From NCBI RefSeq assembly GCF_002192455.1, contig NZ_CP021744.1:6233501-6297500 (forward strand): a stretch of 64,000 bases of DNA, written 5' to 3'. Numbering within the stretch: position 1 is the first letter of the stretch; each line of letters begins with the position of its first letter. Positions 44,421-53,270 of this stretch are shown here, piece by piece. This DNA is from Streptomyces albireticuli (GTDB lineage Bacteria; Actinomycetota; Actinomycetes; Streptomycetales; Streptomycetaceae). The notes under the pieces were generated by a model that worked only from the letters and a program-made list of their open reading frames with translations, did not search any database and was not told the DNA's origin. The position numbers and the translations under genes were made by a program.

Positions 44421-44885
44421 GTGCGACGAGGCAGGCGTATCGCGGTGGACGTCGGGGACGCCCGGATCGGGGTCGCCTCGTGCGACCCCGACGGGATCCT
44501 CGCCACCCCGGTCGAGACCGTGCCGGGCCGTGACATCCCGCAGGCCCACAAGCGGCTCGTGGCGATCGTCGCGGAGTACGAGCCGGTCGAGGTCGTCGTC
44601 GGTCTGCCCCGCTCCCTCAAGGGGGGAGAGGGGCCGGCCGCGGCCAAGGTGCGGACCTTCGCCCGGGAGATGGCCCGGCGCATCGCGCCGGTGCCGGTCC
44701 GGCTGGTCGACGAGCGCATGACGACCGTCACAGCGACACAGGGTCTCCGCGCCTCGGGGGTGTCCTCGAAGAAGGGCCGCTCGGTCGTTGACCAGGCGGC
44801 GGCCGTGGTGATTCTCCAGAACGCGCTGGAGATCGAGAAGGTCTCGGGACGGCCTCCGGGCGAGGCAGTCGAAGTGGTCATCTGA
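44421..44885 (+). CDS. ruvX: RuvX/YqgF-type resolvase-like nuclease
   Basis: RNase H-fold protein of 154 aa of the YqgF family, implicated in processing the 5' end of pre-16S rRNA and once annotated as a Holliday junction resolvase. The acidic residues are in IAVDVGDARIGVASCDPDG, the mid-domain is VEVVVGLPRSLKGGEGPAA and the C-terminal motif is LVDERMTTVTATQGLRASGV. GTG 44421 lies 2 bp after alaS. mltG follows after 124 bp. Confidence 0.93.
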   Translation: MRRGRRIAVDVGDARIGVASCDPDGILATPVETVPGRDIPQAHKRLVAIVAEYEPVEVVVGLPRSLKGGEGPAAAKVRTFAREMARRIAPVPVRLVDERMTTVTATQGLRASGVSSKKGRSVVDQAAAVVILQNALEIEKVSGRPPGEAVEVVI

Positions 44886-45009
44886 TCGCAATACGGTAAC
44901 GTTCCGCGCGACATGGCAGCCGTCCGCGCGTCGTCCCTATAGAACCGGACGATTCGGACTCGCGCTCGCGAGAACGCGCCGGCTGCCGCTGTGCGGCTCT
45001 AGGGGATCG

Positions 45010-46623
45010 ATGACTGAGTACGGCCGGGACTCCGGCTCCCACCCGTGGCACCCCGGGGACCCTCTGTACGGGGACCAGGGGTACGGCGGACAGCAGCAGC
45101 ACCCGCAGTCGCAGCAGCAGTCCTCGTACGGTCAGCAGCAGTACGACTGGGACCCCTCGCAGACCGCGGGGGGCCAGTACGGTCACCAGCAGCCGGGCGA
45201 CCCGCAGCAGTACGGGCGGTCCGCCGGCGGCTACGCCGGCGGCGGCCCCGACTACTACGCGCAGCAGGACGCCTCGTACCCGCCGCACCCCCAGCCCCAG
45301 CAGCCGGGGCAGCAGCAGGGGTACGAACAGCAGGGGCAGCAGGGGCAGCAGGGGTACGAGCAGCAGGGGGCGCCCGAGCCGGAGCCGGCCCTCCGCTGGA
45401 ACTCCGAGCCCGACGAGGAGAAGATCTCCCTCTTCGACGATGAGCCCGCGGCCCCCGTGAAGCCCGCCGGCGGTTCCGGTGACGCCGACGACGAGCCCCG
45501 CGAGGAGTCCCGGCGGGACCGGCGCGGCAAGAAGCCCAAGAAGAACAAGCGCCGCAGCGGCACCGCCTGCCTGCTGGTGGCGGTCGTCCTCGTCGGCGTC
45601 GTCGGCGGTGGCGGCTACCTCGCCTACGACTACTGGCAGAGCCACTTCGGCGCCGCGCCCGACTACGAGGGCGAGGGCACCGGTCAGGTGCAGGTCGAGA
45701 TCCCCAAGGGGGCCGGCCTCGGTCAGATGGGCGAGGTCCTCCAGAAGGCGGGCGTCGTGAAGAGCGTCGGCGCCTTCACCGAGGCGGCCGGAAAGAACCC
45801 CAAGGGCGGGGCCATCCAGCCCGGCACGTACTCCCTGCACAAGGAGATGTCCGGCAAGGCGGCGGTCGAGATGATGACCAACGCCGCGAACTTCCTCGTC
45901 ATCGCCGAGGGCCGGCGTGCCGTGCAGATCTACGCCGCCATCGACCAGAAGCTCGGTCTCCCGGCGGGAACGACCAAGGGCGTCGCGAAGAGCGAGGCGA
46001 AGAACCTCGGGCTGCCGGACTGGGCGAACAGCGACCCGAAGATCGAGGACCCGCTGGAGGGCTTCCTCTTCCCCTCGCAGTACAGCGCGGGCAAGGGCAC
46101 CAAGCCGGAGGCCGTCCTCAAGCAGATGGTGGCGCGGGCCAAGGAGAACTACGCCAAGCAGGACCTGGAGGGCAAGGCCAGGGAACTCGGCCTGAAGTCC
46201 CCGCTCCAGCTGATCACCGTGGCGAGCCTGGTCAACGCCGAGGGCAAGACGCACGACGACTTCCGCAAGATGTCGCGCGTCATCTACAACCGCCTCAAGC
46301 CCAGCAACACCCAGACGAACGGCAAGCTGGAGTTCGACTCGACGTACAACTACGCGACGAACCAGAGCAAGCTGAACATGAGCCAGTCGGCGATGCGTGC
46401 CCTGGACCACCCGTACAACACGTACTTCGCCAAGAACAAGGGCCTGCCCCCGGGCCCCATCGGCAACCCCGGCGAGGAGGCGCTCAAGGCGGCGATGGAC
46501 CCGGAGGCCGGTGACTGGTACTACTTCGTCTCCCTGGACGGGAAGACCACGACGTTCACCACCACCTACGCGGAGCACCAGAAGCTCGCGGACGAGTTCG
46601 CCAGGAAGCAGAAGCAGGGATGA
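45010..46623 (+). CDS. mltG: Endolytic murein transglycosylase MltG
   Basis: Inner-membrane YceG-family enzyme of 537 aa that cuts nascent peptidoglycan strands and ends their growth. The first 180 residues are a cytosolic, Gln/Tyr/Gly-rich segment (runs such as GQQQYDW and YEQQGQQGQQG), far longer than in E. coli, then a basic stretch KKPKKNKRR. TM is 184-206. The LysM-like part has VQVEIPKGAGLGQMGEVLQK. The catalytic domain has ITVASLVNAEGKTHDDFRKM, VIYNRLKP, LEFDSTYNYA and PYNTYFAKNKGLPPGPIGNP. The Glu of LVNAEG is the likely catalytic acid. Its stop overlaps the aroE ATG. Confidence 0.94.
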   Translation: MTEYGRDSGSHPWHPGDPLYGDQGYGGQQQHPQSQQQSSYGQQQYDWDPSQTAGGQYGHQQPGDPQQYGRSAGGYAGGGPDYYAQQDASYPPHPQPQQPGQQQGYEQQGQQGQQGYEQQGAPEPEPALRWNSEPDEEKISLFDDEPAAPVKPAGGSGDADDEPREESRRDRRGKKPKKNKRRSGTACLLVAVVLVGVVGGGGYLAYDYWQSHFGAAPDYEGEGTGQVQVEIPKGAGLGQMGEVLQKAGVVKSVGAFTEAAGKNPKGGAIQPGTYSLHKEMSGKAAVEMMTNAANFLVIAEGRRAVQIYAAIDQKLGLPAGTTKGVAKSEAKNLGLPDWANSDPKIEDPLEGFLFPSQYSAGKGTKPEAVLKQMVARAKENYAKQDLEGKARELGLKSPLQLITVASLVNAEGKTHDDFRKMSRVIYNRLKPSNTQTNGKLEFDSTYNYATNQSKLNMSQSAMRALDHPYNTYFAKNKGLPPGPIGNPGEEALKAAMDPEAGDWYYFVSLDGKTTTFTTTYAEHQKLADEFARKQKQG

Positions 46624-47483
46624 GTGACCTGAGGGAGCACCGCCGCCGGGCGGCCGTGCTCGGTTCGCCGATCGCCCACTCGCTCTCCCCGGTGCTGCAC
46701 CGGGCCGCCTACGCGGAGCTCGGCCTGAAGGAGTGGTCGTACGACCGCTTCGAGGTCGACGAGGCGGCGCTGCCGGCCTTCCTGGACGGGCTGGACGCCG
46801 GCTGGGCCGGGCTGTCGCTGACCATGCCGCTCAAGCGGGCGGTGATCCCGCTGCTGGACGAGGTGCGGGAGACCGCCGGTTCCGTCGAGGCCGTCAACAC
46901 CGTGGTGTTCACGCCGGACGGTCGCCGCGTCGGCGAGAACACCGACATCCCGGGCATCGTGGCGGCCCTGCGCGAGCGCGGCGTCGGCTCCGTGCCCTCC
47001 GCCGCCGTCCTCGGCGCCGGGGCCACCGCCTCCTCCGCCCTGGCCGCCCTCGCCCGGATCTGCACCGGCGAGGTCACCGCGTACGTCCGCAGCGAGGCGC
47101 GGGCCGCCGAGATGCGCCGGTGGGGCGAGCGGCTCGGCGTGTCCGTGCGCACCGCCGACTGGTCCCGCGCCGCCGAGGCCCTCACCGCGCCGCTTGTCGT
47201 CGCGACCACCCCGGCGGGTGCCACCGACGGCCTCGCGGGCGTCGTCCCGGACCGCCCCGGCACCCTCTTCGACGTGCTGTACGAGCCCTGGCCGACCCCG
47301 CTGGCCGCGGCCTGGTCCGGGCGCGGCGGGGCCGTCGTCGGCGGCCTCGACCTGCTCGTCCACCAGGCGGTGCTCCAGGTCGGGCTGATGACCGGCCGCG
47401 CCACGGCGCCGCTGGCGGCCATGCGCGCCGCGGGCGAGGCGGCGCTCGGCGCCCGCGCCGCGGGACGCGAGCTGACGGAGTAG
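46620..47483 (+). CDS. aroE: Shikimate dehydrogenase
   Basis: NADP-dependent enzyme of 287 aa that reduces 3-dehydroshikimate to shikimate. Substrate-binding motifs are VLGSPIAHSLSPVLHRAAYA, LTMPLKRAVIPLLD (catalytic Lys) and NTDIPGIVAALR (Asn, Asp). The Rossmann loop is AVLGAGATASSALAALA, and the C-terminal loop is GLDLLVHQAVLQ. It starts inside the mltG stop (4-bp overlap) and is 180 bp upstream of aroC. Confidence 0.93.
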   Translation: MSDLREHRRRAAVLGSPIAHSLSPVLHRAAYAELGLKEWSYDRFEVDEAALPAFLDGLDAGWAGLSLTMPLKRAVIPLLDEVRETAGSVEAVNTVVFTPDGRRVGENTDIPGIVAALRERGVGSVPSAAVLGAGATASSALAALARICTGEVTAYVRSEARAAEMRRWGERLGVSVRTADWSRAAEALTAPLVVATTPAGATDGLAGVVPDRPGTLFDVLYEPWPTPLAAAWSGRGGAVVGGLDLLVHQAVLQVGLMTGRATAPLAAMRAAGEAALGARAAGRELTE

Positions 47484-47663
47484 CCGCCTCCGGCCGCTCC
47501 TATCTGACGCAGTAGGTCCGGTGGACGGACCTGCGGCGGGGAACGCCCTCCCGGCATGGGAGGATCAGAGGTGGCGGGCCAGGGCCGCGCGCCCCCAGCT
47601 GGGCTGGGCGGCGCCCCCGCGGCGCGCCACTGCATGATCCGTGGTGCGAGTAGAGGAGTCCCG

Positions 47664-48848
47664 TTGAGCAGGTTGCGCTGGCTGACGGCCGGGGAGTCGC
47701 ATGGTCCGGCACTGGTGGCGACGCTGGAGGGTCTCCCCGCCGGTGTGCCGATCACCACCGACTTGGTGGCGGACGCCCTCGCCCGGCGCCGGCTCGGCTA
47801 CGGCCGCGGCGCCCGGATGAAGTTCGAGCGCGACGAGGTCACCTTCCTGGGCGGCGTGCGCCACGGTCTGTCCCTGGGTTCCCCGGTCGCCGTCATGGTG
47901 GGCAACACCGAGTGGCCCAAGTGGGAGAAGGTCATGGCGGCCGACCCGGTCGACCCGGCCGAGCTCGCCACGATGGCCCGCAACGCCCCGCTGACCCGCC
48001 CGCGCCCCGGCCACGCCGACCTGGCCGGCATGCAGAAGTACGGTTTCGACGAGGCCCGCCCGATCCTGGAGCGCGCCTCCGCCCGCGAGACCGCCGCCCG
48101 CGTCGCCCTCGGCGCCGTCGCCCGTTCCTTCCTCAAGGAGACGGCCGGCATCGAGATCGTCTCCCACGTCGTGGAGCTGGCCGCCGCCAAGGCCCCGTAC
48201 GGCGTCTACCCGAAGCCCTCCGACGTCGAGCGCCTGGACGCCGACCCGGTGCGCTGCCTGGACGAGGCCGCGAGCAAGGCGATGGTCGCCGAGATCGACC
48301 AGGCCCACAAGGACGGCGACACCCTCGGCGGCGTCGTCGAGGTCCTCGCCTACGGCGTGCCCGTCGGCCTGGGCTCGCACGTCCACTGGGACCGCCGTCT
48401 CGACGCGCGGCTGGCCGCCGCCCTGATGGGCATCCAGGCCATCAAGGGCGTCGAGGTCGGCGACGGCTTCGAGCTGGCCCGGGTGCCCGGCTCCAAGGCC
48501 CACGACGAGATCGTGGCCACCGACGAGGGCCTGCGCCGCACCTCCGGCCGCTCCGGCGGCACCGAGGGCGGTCTGACCACCGGCGAGCTGCTGCGCGTCC
48601 GGGCGGCCATGAAGCCCATCGCCACCGTGCCCCGCGCGCTCGCCACCGTCGACGTCACCACCGGCGAGGCCACCCAGGCCCACCACCAGCGCTCCGACGT
48701 CTGCGCCGTGCCCGCCGCGGGCATCGTCGCCGAGGCCATGGTCGCGCTGGTGCTGGCCGACGCGGTGACGGAGAAGTTCGGCGGCGACAGCGTCACCGAG
48801 ACCCGCCGCAACGTCCAGGGCTACCTCGACAACCTGGCCATCAAGTGA
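47664..48848 (+). CDS. aroC: Chorismate synthase
   Basis: FMN-dependent lyase of 394 aa that converts EPSP to chorismate. It begins LRWLTAGESHGPALVATLEG and contains RRRLGYGRGARMKFERDEV, GSPVAVMVGNTEWPKW, RPRPGHADLAGMQKYGFDEA, ARPILERASARETAARVALG and RSGGTEGGLTTGELL, all family signatures. TTG 47664 is chosen because AGAGGAG lies 6 nt upstream and translation then starts at the conserved SRLRWLTAGE. aroK overlaps its stop by 4 bp. Confidence 0.96.
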   Translation: MSRLRWLTAGESHGPALVATLEGLPAGVPITTDLVADALARRRLGYGRGARMKFERDEVTFLGGVRHGLSLGSPVAVMVGNTEWPKWEKVMAADPVDPAELATMARNAPLTRPRPGHADLAGMQKYGFDEARPILERASARETAARVALGAVARSFLKETAGIEIVSHVVELAAAKAPYGVYPKPSDVERLDADPVRCLDEAASKAMVAEIDQAHKDGDTLGGVVEVLAYGVPVGLGSHVHWDRRLDARLAAALMGIQAIKGVEVGDGFELARVPGSKAHDEIVATDEGLRRTSGRSGGTEGGLTTGELLRVRAAMKPIATVPRALATVDVTTGEATQAHHQRSDVCAVPAAGIVAEAMVALVLADAVTEKFGGDSVTETRRNVQGYLDNLAIK

Positions 48849-49381
48849 CCCCGCCCGTGGTCGTGCTGGTGGGCCCGCCGGGATCCGGCAAGTCCACCAC
48901 CGGTGCCCTGCTCGCCCAGCGGCTGGGCACCGGTTACCGCGACACCGACGCCGACATCGAGCGGCGGGCCGGCAAGTCCATCCCGGAGATCTTCATCGAC
49001 GAGGGCGAGCCGCACTTCCGCGAGCTGGAGCGGCAGGCCGTCCGCGACGCCGTGGCCGAGCACCCCGGGGTGCTCGCCCTCGGCGGCGGCGCGATCATGG
49101 ACGACGGCACCCGCGCCCTGCTCAAGGGCCTTCCGGTGGTCTTCCTCGACGTCGAACTCGCCGACGCCGTGCACCGGGTGGGCCTGGACGCCCCCCGCCC
49201 GCTCCTCGCGGTCAACCCGCGGCAGCGCTGGCGCGAGCTGATGGCGGCGCGCCGCCCGCTGTACACCGAGGTCGCCCGCGCCACCGTCAGCACCGGCGAC
49301 CGGACCCCGGCCGAGGTGGCCGACGCCGTGCTCGACGCGCTGGCCCTGCCCCGGGACCGTACCCCCGACACCACGCAGTGA
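48845..49381 (+). CDS. aroK: Shikimate kinase
   Basis: P-loop kinase of 178 aa that phosphorylates shikimate. Walker A is LVGPPGSGKSTTGALLA, the shikimate-binding Asp is in DTDADIERRAGKSIPEIF, and ALGGGAIMDDGTRALL and the lid RPLLAVNPRQRWRELMAARR complete the active site. The start GTG 48845 overlaps the aroC stop. aroB follows 7 bp on. Confidence 0.95.
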   Translation: MTPPVVVLVGPPGSGKSTTGALLAQRLGTGYRDTDADIERRAGKSIPEIFIDEGEPHFRELERQAVRDAVAEHPGVLALGGGAIMDDGTRALLKGLPVVFLDVELADAVHRVGLDAPRPLLAVNPRQRWRELMAARRPLYTEVARATVSTGDRTPAEVADAVLDALALPRDRTPDTTQ

Positions 49382-49388
49382 GGAACGC

Positions 49389-50480
49389 ATGACCGACGCC
49401 CCCACCCGCATCCAGGTCGCCGGCAGCGCGGGCACCGCGCCGTACGAGGTCCTGGTCGGGCGCCAGCTGCTGGGCGAGCTGCCCGGACTGATCGGCACCC
49501 AGGCCAAGCGCGTGGCCGTGCTGCACCCCGAGGCGCTCGCCGAGACCGGGGAGGTGCTGCGCGCGGACCTGGCCGCACAGGGTTACGAGGCCATCGCGAT
49601 CCAGCTCCCCAACGCGGAGGAGGCCAAGACCGTCGAGGTCGCGGCCTACTGCTGGAAGGCGCTCGGCCAGACCAGCTTCACCCGCACCGATGTGATCGTC
49701 GGCGTCGGCGGCGGCGCCACCACCGACGTGGCCGGCTTCGTCGCCGCCACCTGGCTGCGCGGCGTCCGCTGGATCGCCGTGCCCACCACCGTGCTGGCCA
49801 TGGTCGACGCGGCCGTCGGCGGCAAGACCGGCATCAACACCGCCGAGGGCAAGAACCTCGTCGGCGCCTTCCACCCGCCGGCCGGCGTGCTGTGCGACCT
49901 GGCGGCCCTGGACTCGCTGCCGGTGCACGACTACGTCAGCGGCCTCGCCGAGGTCATCAAGGCCGGTTTCATCTCGGACCCGGCCATCCTCGACCTGATC
50001 GAGGCGGACCCGGAGGCGGCCCGTACGCCCGAGGGCCCGCACACCGCCGAGCTGATCGAGCGCGCGATCCGGGTCAAGGCCGAGGTCGTCTCCTCCGACC
50101 TCAAGGAGTCGGGCCTGCGGGAGATCCTCAACTACGGCCACACCCTCGCCCACGCCATCGAGAAGAACGAGCGCTACAACTGGCGGCACGGCGCGGCCGT
50201 CTCCGTCGGCATGGTCTTCGCCGCCGAGCTCGGCCGGATCGCCGGCCGGCTGGACGACGCGACCGCCGACCGGCACCGCGCGATCCTGGAGGCCGTGGGC
50301 CTGCCCGTCACCTACCGCGGCGACCAGTGGCCCAAGCTGGTGGAGAACATGAAGGTCGACAAGAAGTCCCGGGGCGACCGGCTGCGCTTCATCGTCCTCG
50401 ACGGGCTCGCCAAGCCGACGGTCCTGGAGTCGCCGGACCCGGCGATGCTGCTGGCCGCGCACGCCGAGATCGCGGCGTGA
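49389..50480 (+). CDS. aroB: 3-dehydroquinate synthase
   Basis: NAD- and metal-dependent enzyme of 363 aa that cyclises DAHP to 3-dehydroquinate. The NAD site has DVIVGVGGGATTDVAGFVAA, followed by PTTVLAMVDAAVGGKTGIN. Metal ligands are Glu in LAEVIKAGFI, His in LNYGHTLAHAIE and His in NWRHGAAVSVGM. RGDRLRFIVLDGLAKP is near the end. ATG 49389 has GTGAGGAAC upstream; aroQ overlaps its stop. Confidence 0.96.
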   Translation: MTDAPTRIQVAGSAGTAPYEVLVGRQLLGELPGLIGTQAKRVAVLHPEALAETGEVLRADLAAQGYEAIAIQLPNAEEAKTVEVAAYCWKALGQTSFTRTDVIVGVGGGATTDVAGFVAATWLRGVRWIAVPTTVLAMVDAAVGGKTGINTAEGKNLVGAFHPPAGVLCDLAALDSLPVHDYVSGLAEVIKAGFISDPAILDLIEADPEAARTPEGPHTAELIERAIRVKAEVVSSDLKESGLREILNYGHTLAHAIEKNERYNWRHGAAVSVGMVFAAELGRIAGRLDDATADRHRAILEAVGLPVTYRGDQWPKLVENMKVDKKSRGDRLRFIVLDGLAKPTVLESPDPAMLLAAHAEIAA

Positions 50481-50941
50481 CCCCCGTGGCAGGAGCGGCC
50501 GGAGCGCGCCGGGTCCTCGTGCTCAACGGGCCGAACCTCGGCCGGCTCGGCTCCCGTGAGCCCGATGTGTACGGCGCGACCTCCTACGCGGGCCTGGTCG
50601 AGGAGTGCACCCGGCTCGGCAAGGAGCTCGGCTTCGCCGTCGAGGTCCGGGAGACCAACGACGAGGGCGAGCTGATCCGCTGGCTGCACGAGGCCGCCGA
50701 CGGCTCGCTCCCGGTCGTCATCAACCCCGGTGCGTTCACGCACTACTCCTACGGGATGCGGGACGCGGCCGCGCAGCGCACGGCCCCGCTGATCGAGGTG
50801 CACATCTCGAACCCGTACGCCCGGGAGGAGTTCCGCCACACGTCCGTGATCGCGGCGGTGGCGAGCGGGACGGTCGCGGGGTTCGGCATCGGTTCGTACC
50901 GGCTGGCGCTGCGTGCGCTGGCGGAGGAACTCGGGGGCTGA
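50477..50941 (+). CDS. aroQ: Type II 3-dehydroquinate dehydratase
   Basis: Flavodoxin-like dodecameric enzyme of 154 aa that dehydrates 3-dehydroquinate. Signatures are VLNGPNLGRLGSREPDVYGA (catalytic Arg and lid Tyr), VVINPGAFTHYSYGMRDA, EVHISNPYAREEFRHTS (catalytic His) and GTVAGFGIGSYRLALRAL. GTG 50477 overlaps the aroB stop by 4 bp. This is the last gene of aroE-aroC-aroK-aroB-aroQ. aroA, and the DAHP synthase gene are not in the window. Confidence 0.95.
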   Translation: MTPVAGAAGARRVLVLNGPNLGRLGSREPDVYGATSYAGLVEECTRLGKELGFAVEVRETNDEGELIRWLHEAADGSLPVVINPGAFTHYSYGMRDAAAQRTAPLIEVHISNPYAREEFRHTSVIAAVASGTVAGFGIGSYRLALRALAEELGG

Positions 50942-50996
50942 CGCGGGCGTTGCCACGACGGTGGTCGCGGGAACGGGCTCGGGTACGCTCCCGTCT

Positions 50997-51251
50997 GGCC
51001 GGGGGGTTGTTTTTTCCCCAGCCCCGCCCCTTCCCGCTGCATCCGATGTGCGGCTCCGCCGCGTGGCGGGGGCAAGCCCCCGGGCCCCCTTTTCCGCGCT
51101 GACGCGCGGTGACCTCAATCGCCGGGCGGGCTGAAAATCAGCCCGTCTGGGGGCACCTCCCAGCGGTAGCTGGGGGAGCTTGAGGACCGGGGTCCGGGGC
51201 GGAGCCCCGGTATCGGGAAGGGGCGGGGCAGGGGAGAAGGAACCTCCGGCC
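50997..51251. repeat. Inverted-repeat element between aroQ and P-loop gene
   Basis: Imperfect inverted arms at 50997-51036 and 51214-51251 share CCCGCCCCTTCCCG and GGCCGG ends. They enclose hairpins such as GCGGGGGCAAGCCCCCG near 51064 and GGGCTGAAAATCAGCCC at 51128-51144. The 358-bp gap 50942-51299 has no gene; nearly all of it is this element. The pair of divergent intergenic-repeat copies resembles the family at 17136 and 36795. Confidence 0.7.
51139..51192 (+). repeat. Intergenic repeat core interrupted by a hairpin repeat
   Basis: CAGCCCGTC (51139-51147) and CTTGAGGACCGG (51179 on) are the two ends of the dispersed core. Between them lie about 31 bp (51148-51178) that form the hairpin CTCCCAGCGGTAGCTGGGGG instead of the usual CGGCGT. 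The interrupting piece is itself a common Streptomyces intergenic motif (from recall). Confidence 0.65.
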
Positions 51252-51299
51252 GACCACCCCGCGCCCCTTCACTTCGCCGCAACGAGACGGAGCCACCGG

Positions 51300-52045
51300 A
51301 TGCAGCACCCCGTGGGACCGCCACCACCCCACGCCCCCGGCGTCCCCGCGGGCCAGGGCGGCCATCCCCCGATGCCCCCGCGCCCGCGGTGGGCCCCACC
51401 GGTCACTTCACCCTGCCCGCACCCCCGCCCCTCCCCGCCGCCCCGGCACCCCCGCAGCCCATGGCCGTCGCCGACCCCGCGCACGCCCCCGTGGCGGTGC
51501 TCCTCATCGGTCCGGCCGGGGCGGGCAAGACGACCGTGGCGCGGCACTGGGCCGACACCCGCCGGGTGCCCACGGCCCACATCAGCCTCGACGACGTCCG
51601 CGAATGGGTGCGGTCCGGCTTCGCCGACCCGCAGTCAGGCTGGAACGACCACTCCGAGGCGCAGTACCGCCTGGCCCGCCGCACCTGCGGCTTCGCCGCC
51701 CGGAACTTCCTCGCCAACGGCATCTCCTGCATCCTCGACGACGCCGTCTTCCCCGACCGGCCCGTGGTGGGCCTCGGCGGCTGGAAGCGGCACGTGGGCC
51801 CCGGTCTGCTGCCTGTGGTCCTGCTGCCGGGCCTGGAGGTCGTCCTGGAGCGCAACGCCGAGCGCTCCGGCAACCGCCGTCTGAGCGACGAGGAGGTCGC
51901 CCGGATCCACGGCCGGATGGCCGGCTGGTACGGCTCGGGCCTGCCCATCATCGACAACACCCAGCAGGACGTCGCCACCACCGGCCGCCTCCTGGACGAC
52001 ATCGTCGCCCGCGCCCTGACCGCCCCGCCCGGCCCCGGCCGGTAG
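51300..52045 (+). pseudogene. P-loop AAA/zeta-like kinase protein, frameshifted N-terminus
   Basis: ATP-binding protein of about 248 aa when joined. The main domain has Walker A LIGPAGAGKTTVARHW and HISLDDVREWVRSGFADPQ, ARRTCGFAARNFLANGIS, a Walker-B-like CILDDAVFPD and LERNAERSGNRRLSDEE, as in zeta-toxin or gluconate-kinase-like P-loop proteins. The substrate is unknown. ATG 51300 (MQHPVGPPPPHAP) with GAGACGGAG upstream starts a Pro-rich leader one frame away from the main domain. The break is in a run of five C (51375-51379) that lacks one base; adding it gives MPPAPAVGPTGHF. Without it, the only start in frame with the main domain is GTG 51389. The catalytic part is intact either way. Confidence 0.8.
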
Positions 52046-52114
52046 CCCGGCCCGCGCGCCCGGTCGGACGCGCTGGGACGGCCGGGTGCCGGGCCCCGCC
52101 GTACGCTCGGAGGC

Positions 52115-53221
52115 ATGTCCGAGGTGTACGCGGCTCGCCGCGCGCGGCTGCGTGAGCGCTGCGAGGCGGCCGGGAGCGAGGCCGCCCTGGTGTCCGGCGA
52201 CGCCAACGTCCGGTATCTGGCCGGTGGTGCCCCGCCGGGTGCCACCCTGCTCGTGGGGGCCGGCCAGGACCTCCTGTGCTGCGCCACGGACCCCTTCGGG
52301 GACCGTGCGGCCGACCATCCCGCCGAGGACGTGCGGGTCCTGGTGCTGGCAGCGCCCGACGGCGACCCGGCCGTCGCCGCCGCCGAGCGGGCCGCCGAGG
52401 CGGGCGTCCGCTCGCTGGCGGTCGAGGAGCACCACCTCACCGTCGCCCGGCACCGCGCCCTGGGCTCGGTCGCGCCCCGGCTGCGCCTGGCCGACCTGGG
52501 CACGGCCGTGGAGCAGCAGCGGCTGGTCAAGGACCCCGAGGAGATCTCCGCGCTGCGGATCGCCTCGGAGATCGCCGATCAGGCCCTCGGCGAGCTCCTG
52601 GAGTCGATTCTCGTCGGCCGCACCGAGCGCCATCTGGCGCTGGAGCTGGAGCGCCGGCTGGTGGACCACGGCGCGGTCGGGCCGGCCTTCCCGACCTCGG
52701 TGGGTGCCGGGCCGAACTCCGGTCTCGCCGGGCACACGCCCACCGACCGGCGGGTCGAGGAGGGTGACTTCCTCAGCGTCTGCCTGGGTGCCGACTACCG
52801 GGGCTACCGCAGCGAGATCGCCCGTACGTTCGTCATCGGCACCGCCCCGGCGGACTGGCAGATCGAGCTGTACGACCAGGTCTTCGCGGCTCAGCGGGCC
52901 GGCCGGGAGGCCCTCGCGCCGGGCACTCCGTACCGCGACGTGGACCGGGCGGCGAGGGTCGTGCTGGAGGCCGCGGGGCACGGTGAGCGGCTCGGACCGG
53001 GCATCGGACACGGCGTGGGACTCGAAAACGACGAGGACCCTCGGCTGACGCCTTCGGCAATGGGTAAACTGGACGCTTGCGTGCCGGTCACCGTAGATCC
53101 GGGGGTTCACCTCCCGGGGCGCGGCGGGGTCCGGATCGATGACACGCTCGTCGTCCGCTCAGAAGCGGACGGCGGACCCGAGCTACTCACCATTACGACC
53201 AAAGAGCTGCTCGCGCTCTGA
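52115..53221 (+). CDS. M24 peptidase homologue (PepQ-like) with altered metal site
   Basis: Pita-bread protein of 368 aa, the type annotated as Xaa-Pro peptidase next to efp. The N-terminal creatinase-like domain runs to about residue 140, and the catalytic fold follows. The five metal ligands expected as D-D-H-E-E fall at C223 (FLSVCLGADYRG), E234 (YRSEIARTF), H299 (GIGHGVGLENDEDP), D328 (TVDPGVHL) and D342 (GVRIDDTL). So only His and altered acids remain; the first Asp is Cys. Peptidase activity is doubtful. ATG 52115 begins EVYAARRARLRERC. Location directly upstream of efp is conserved, and a link with translation can be guessed. Confidence 0.85.
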   Translation: MSEVYAARRARLRERCEAAGSEAALVSGDANVRYLAGGAPPGATLLVGAGQDLLCCATDPFGDRAADHPAEDVRVLVLAAPDGDPAVAAAERAAEAGVRSLAVEEHHLTVARHRALGSVAPRLRLADLGTAVEQQRLVKDPEEISALRIASEIADQALGELLESILVGRTERHLALELERRLVDHGAVGPAFPTSVGAGPNSGLAGHTPTDRRVEEGDFLSVCLGADYRGYRSEIARTFVIGTAPADWQIELYDQVFAAQRAGREALAPGTPYRDVDRAARVVLEAAGHGERLGPGIGHGVGLENDEDPRLTPSAMGKLDACVPVTVDPGVHLPGRGGVRIDDTLVVRSEADGGPELLTITTKELLAL

Positions 53222-53270
53222 CGGGCGCACCGCACTTTCTGGTTCCACCAGCCCAGGAGATACCGCAACC

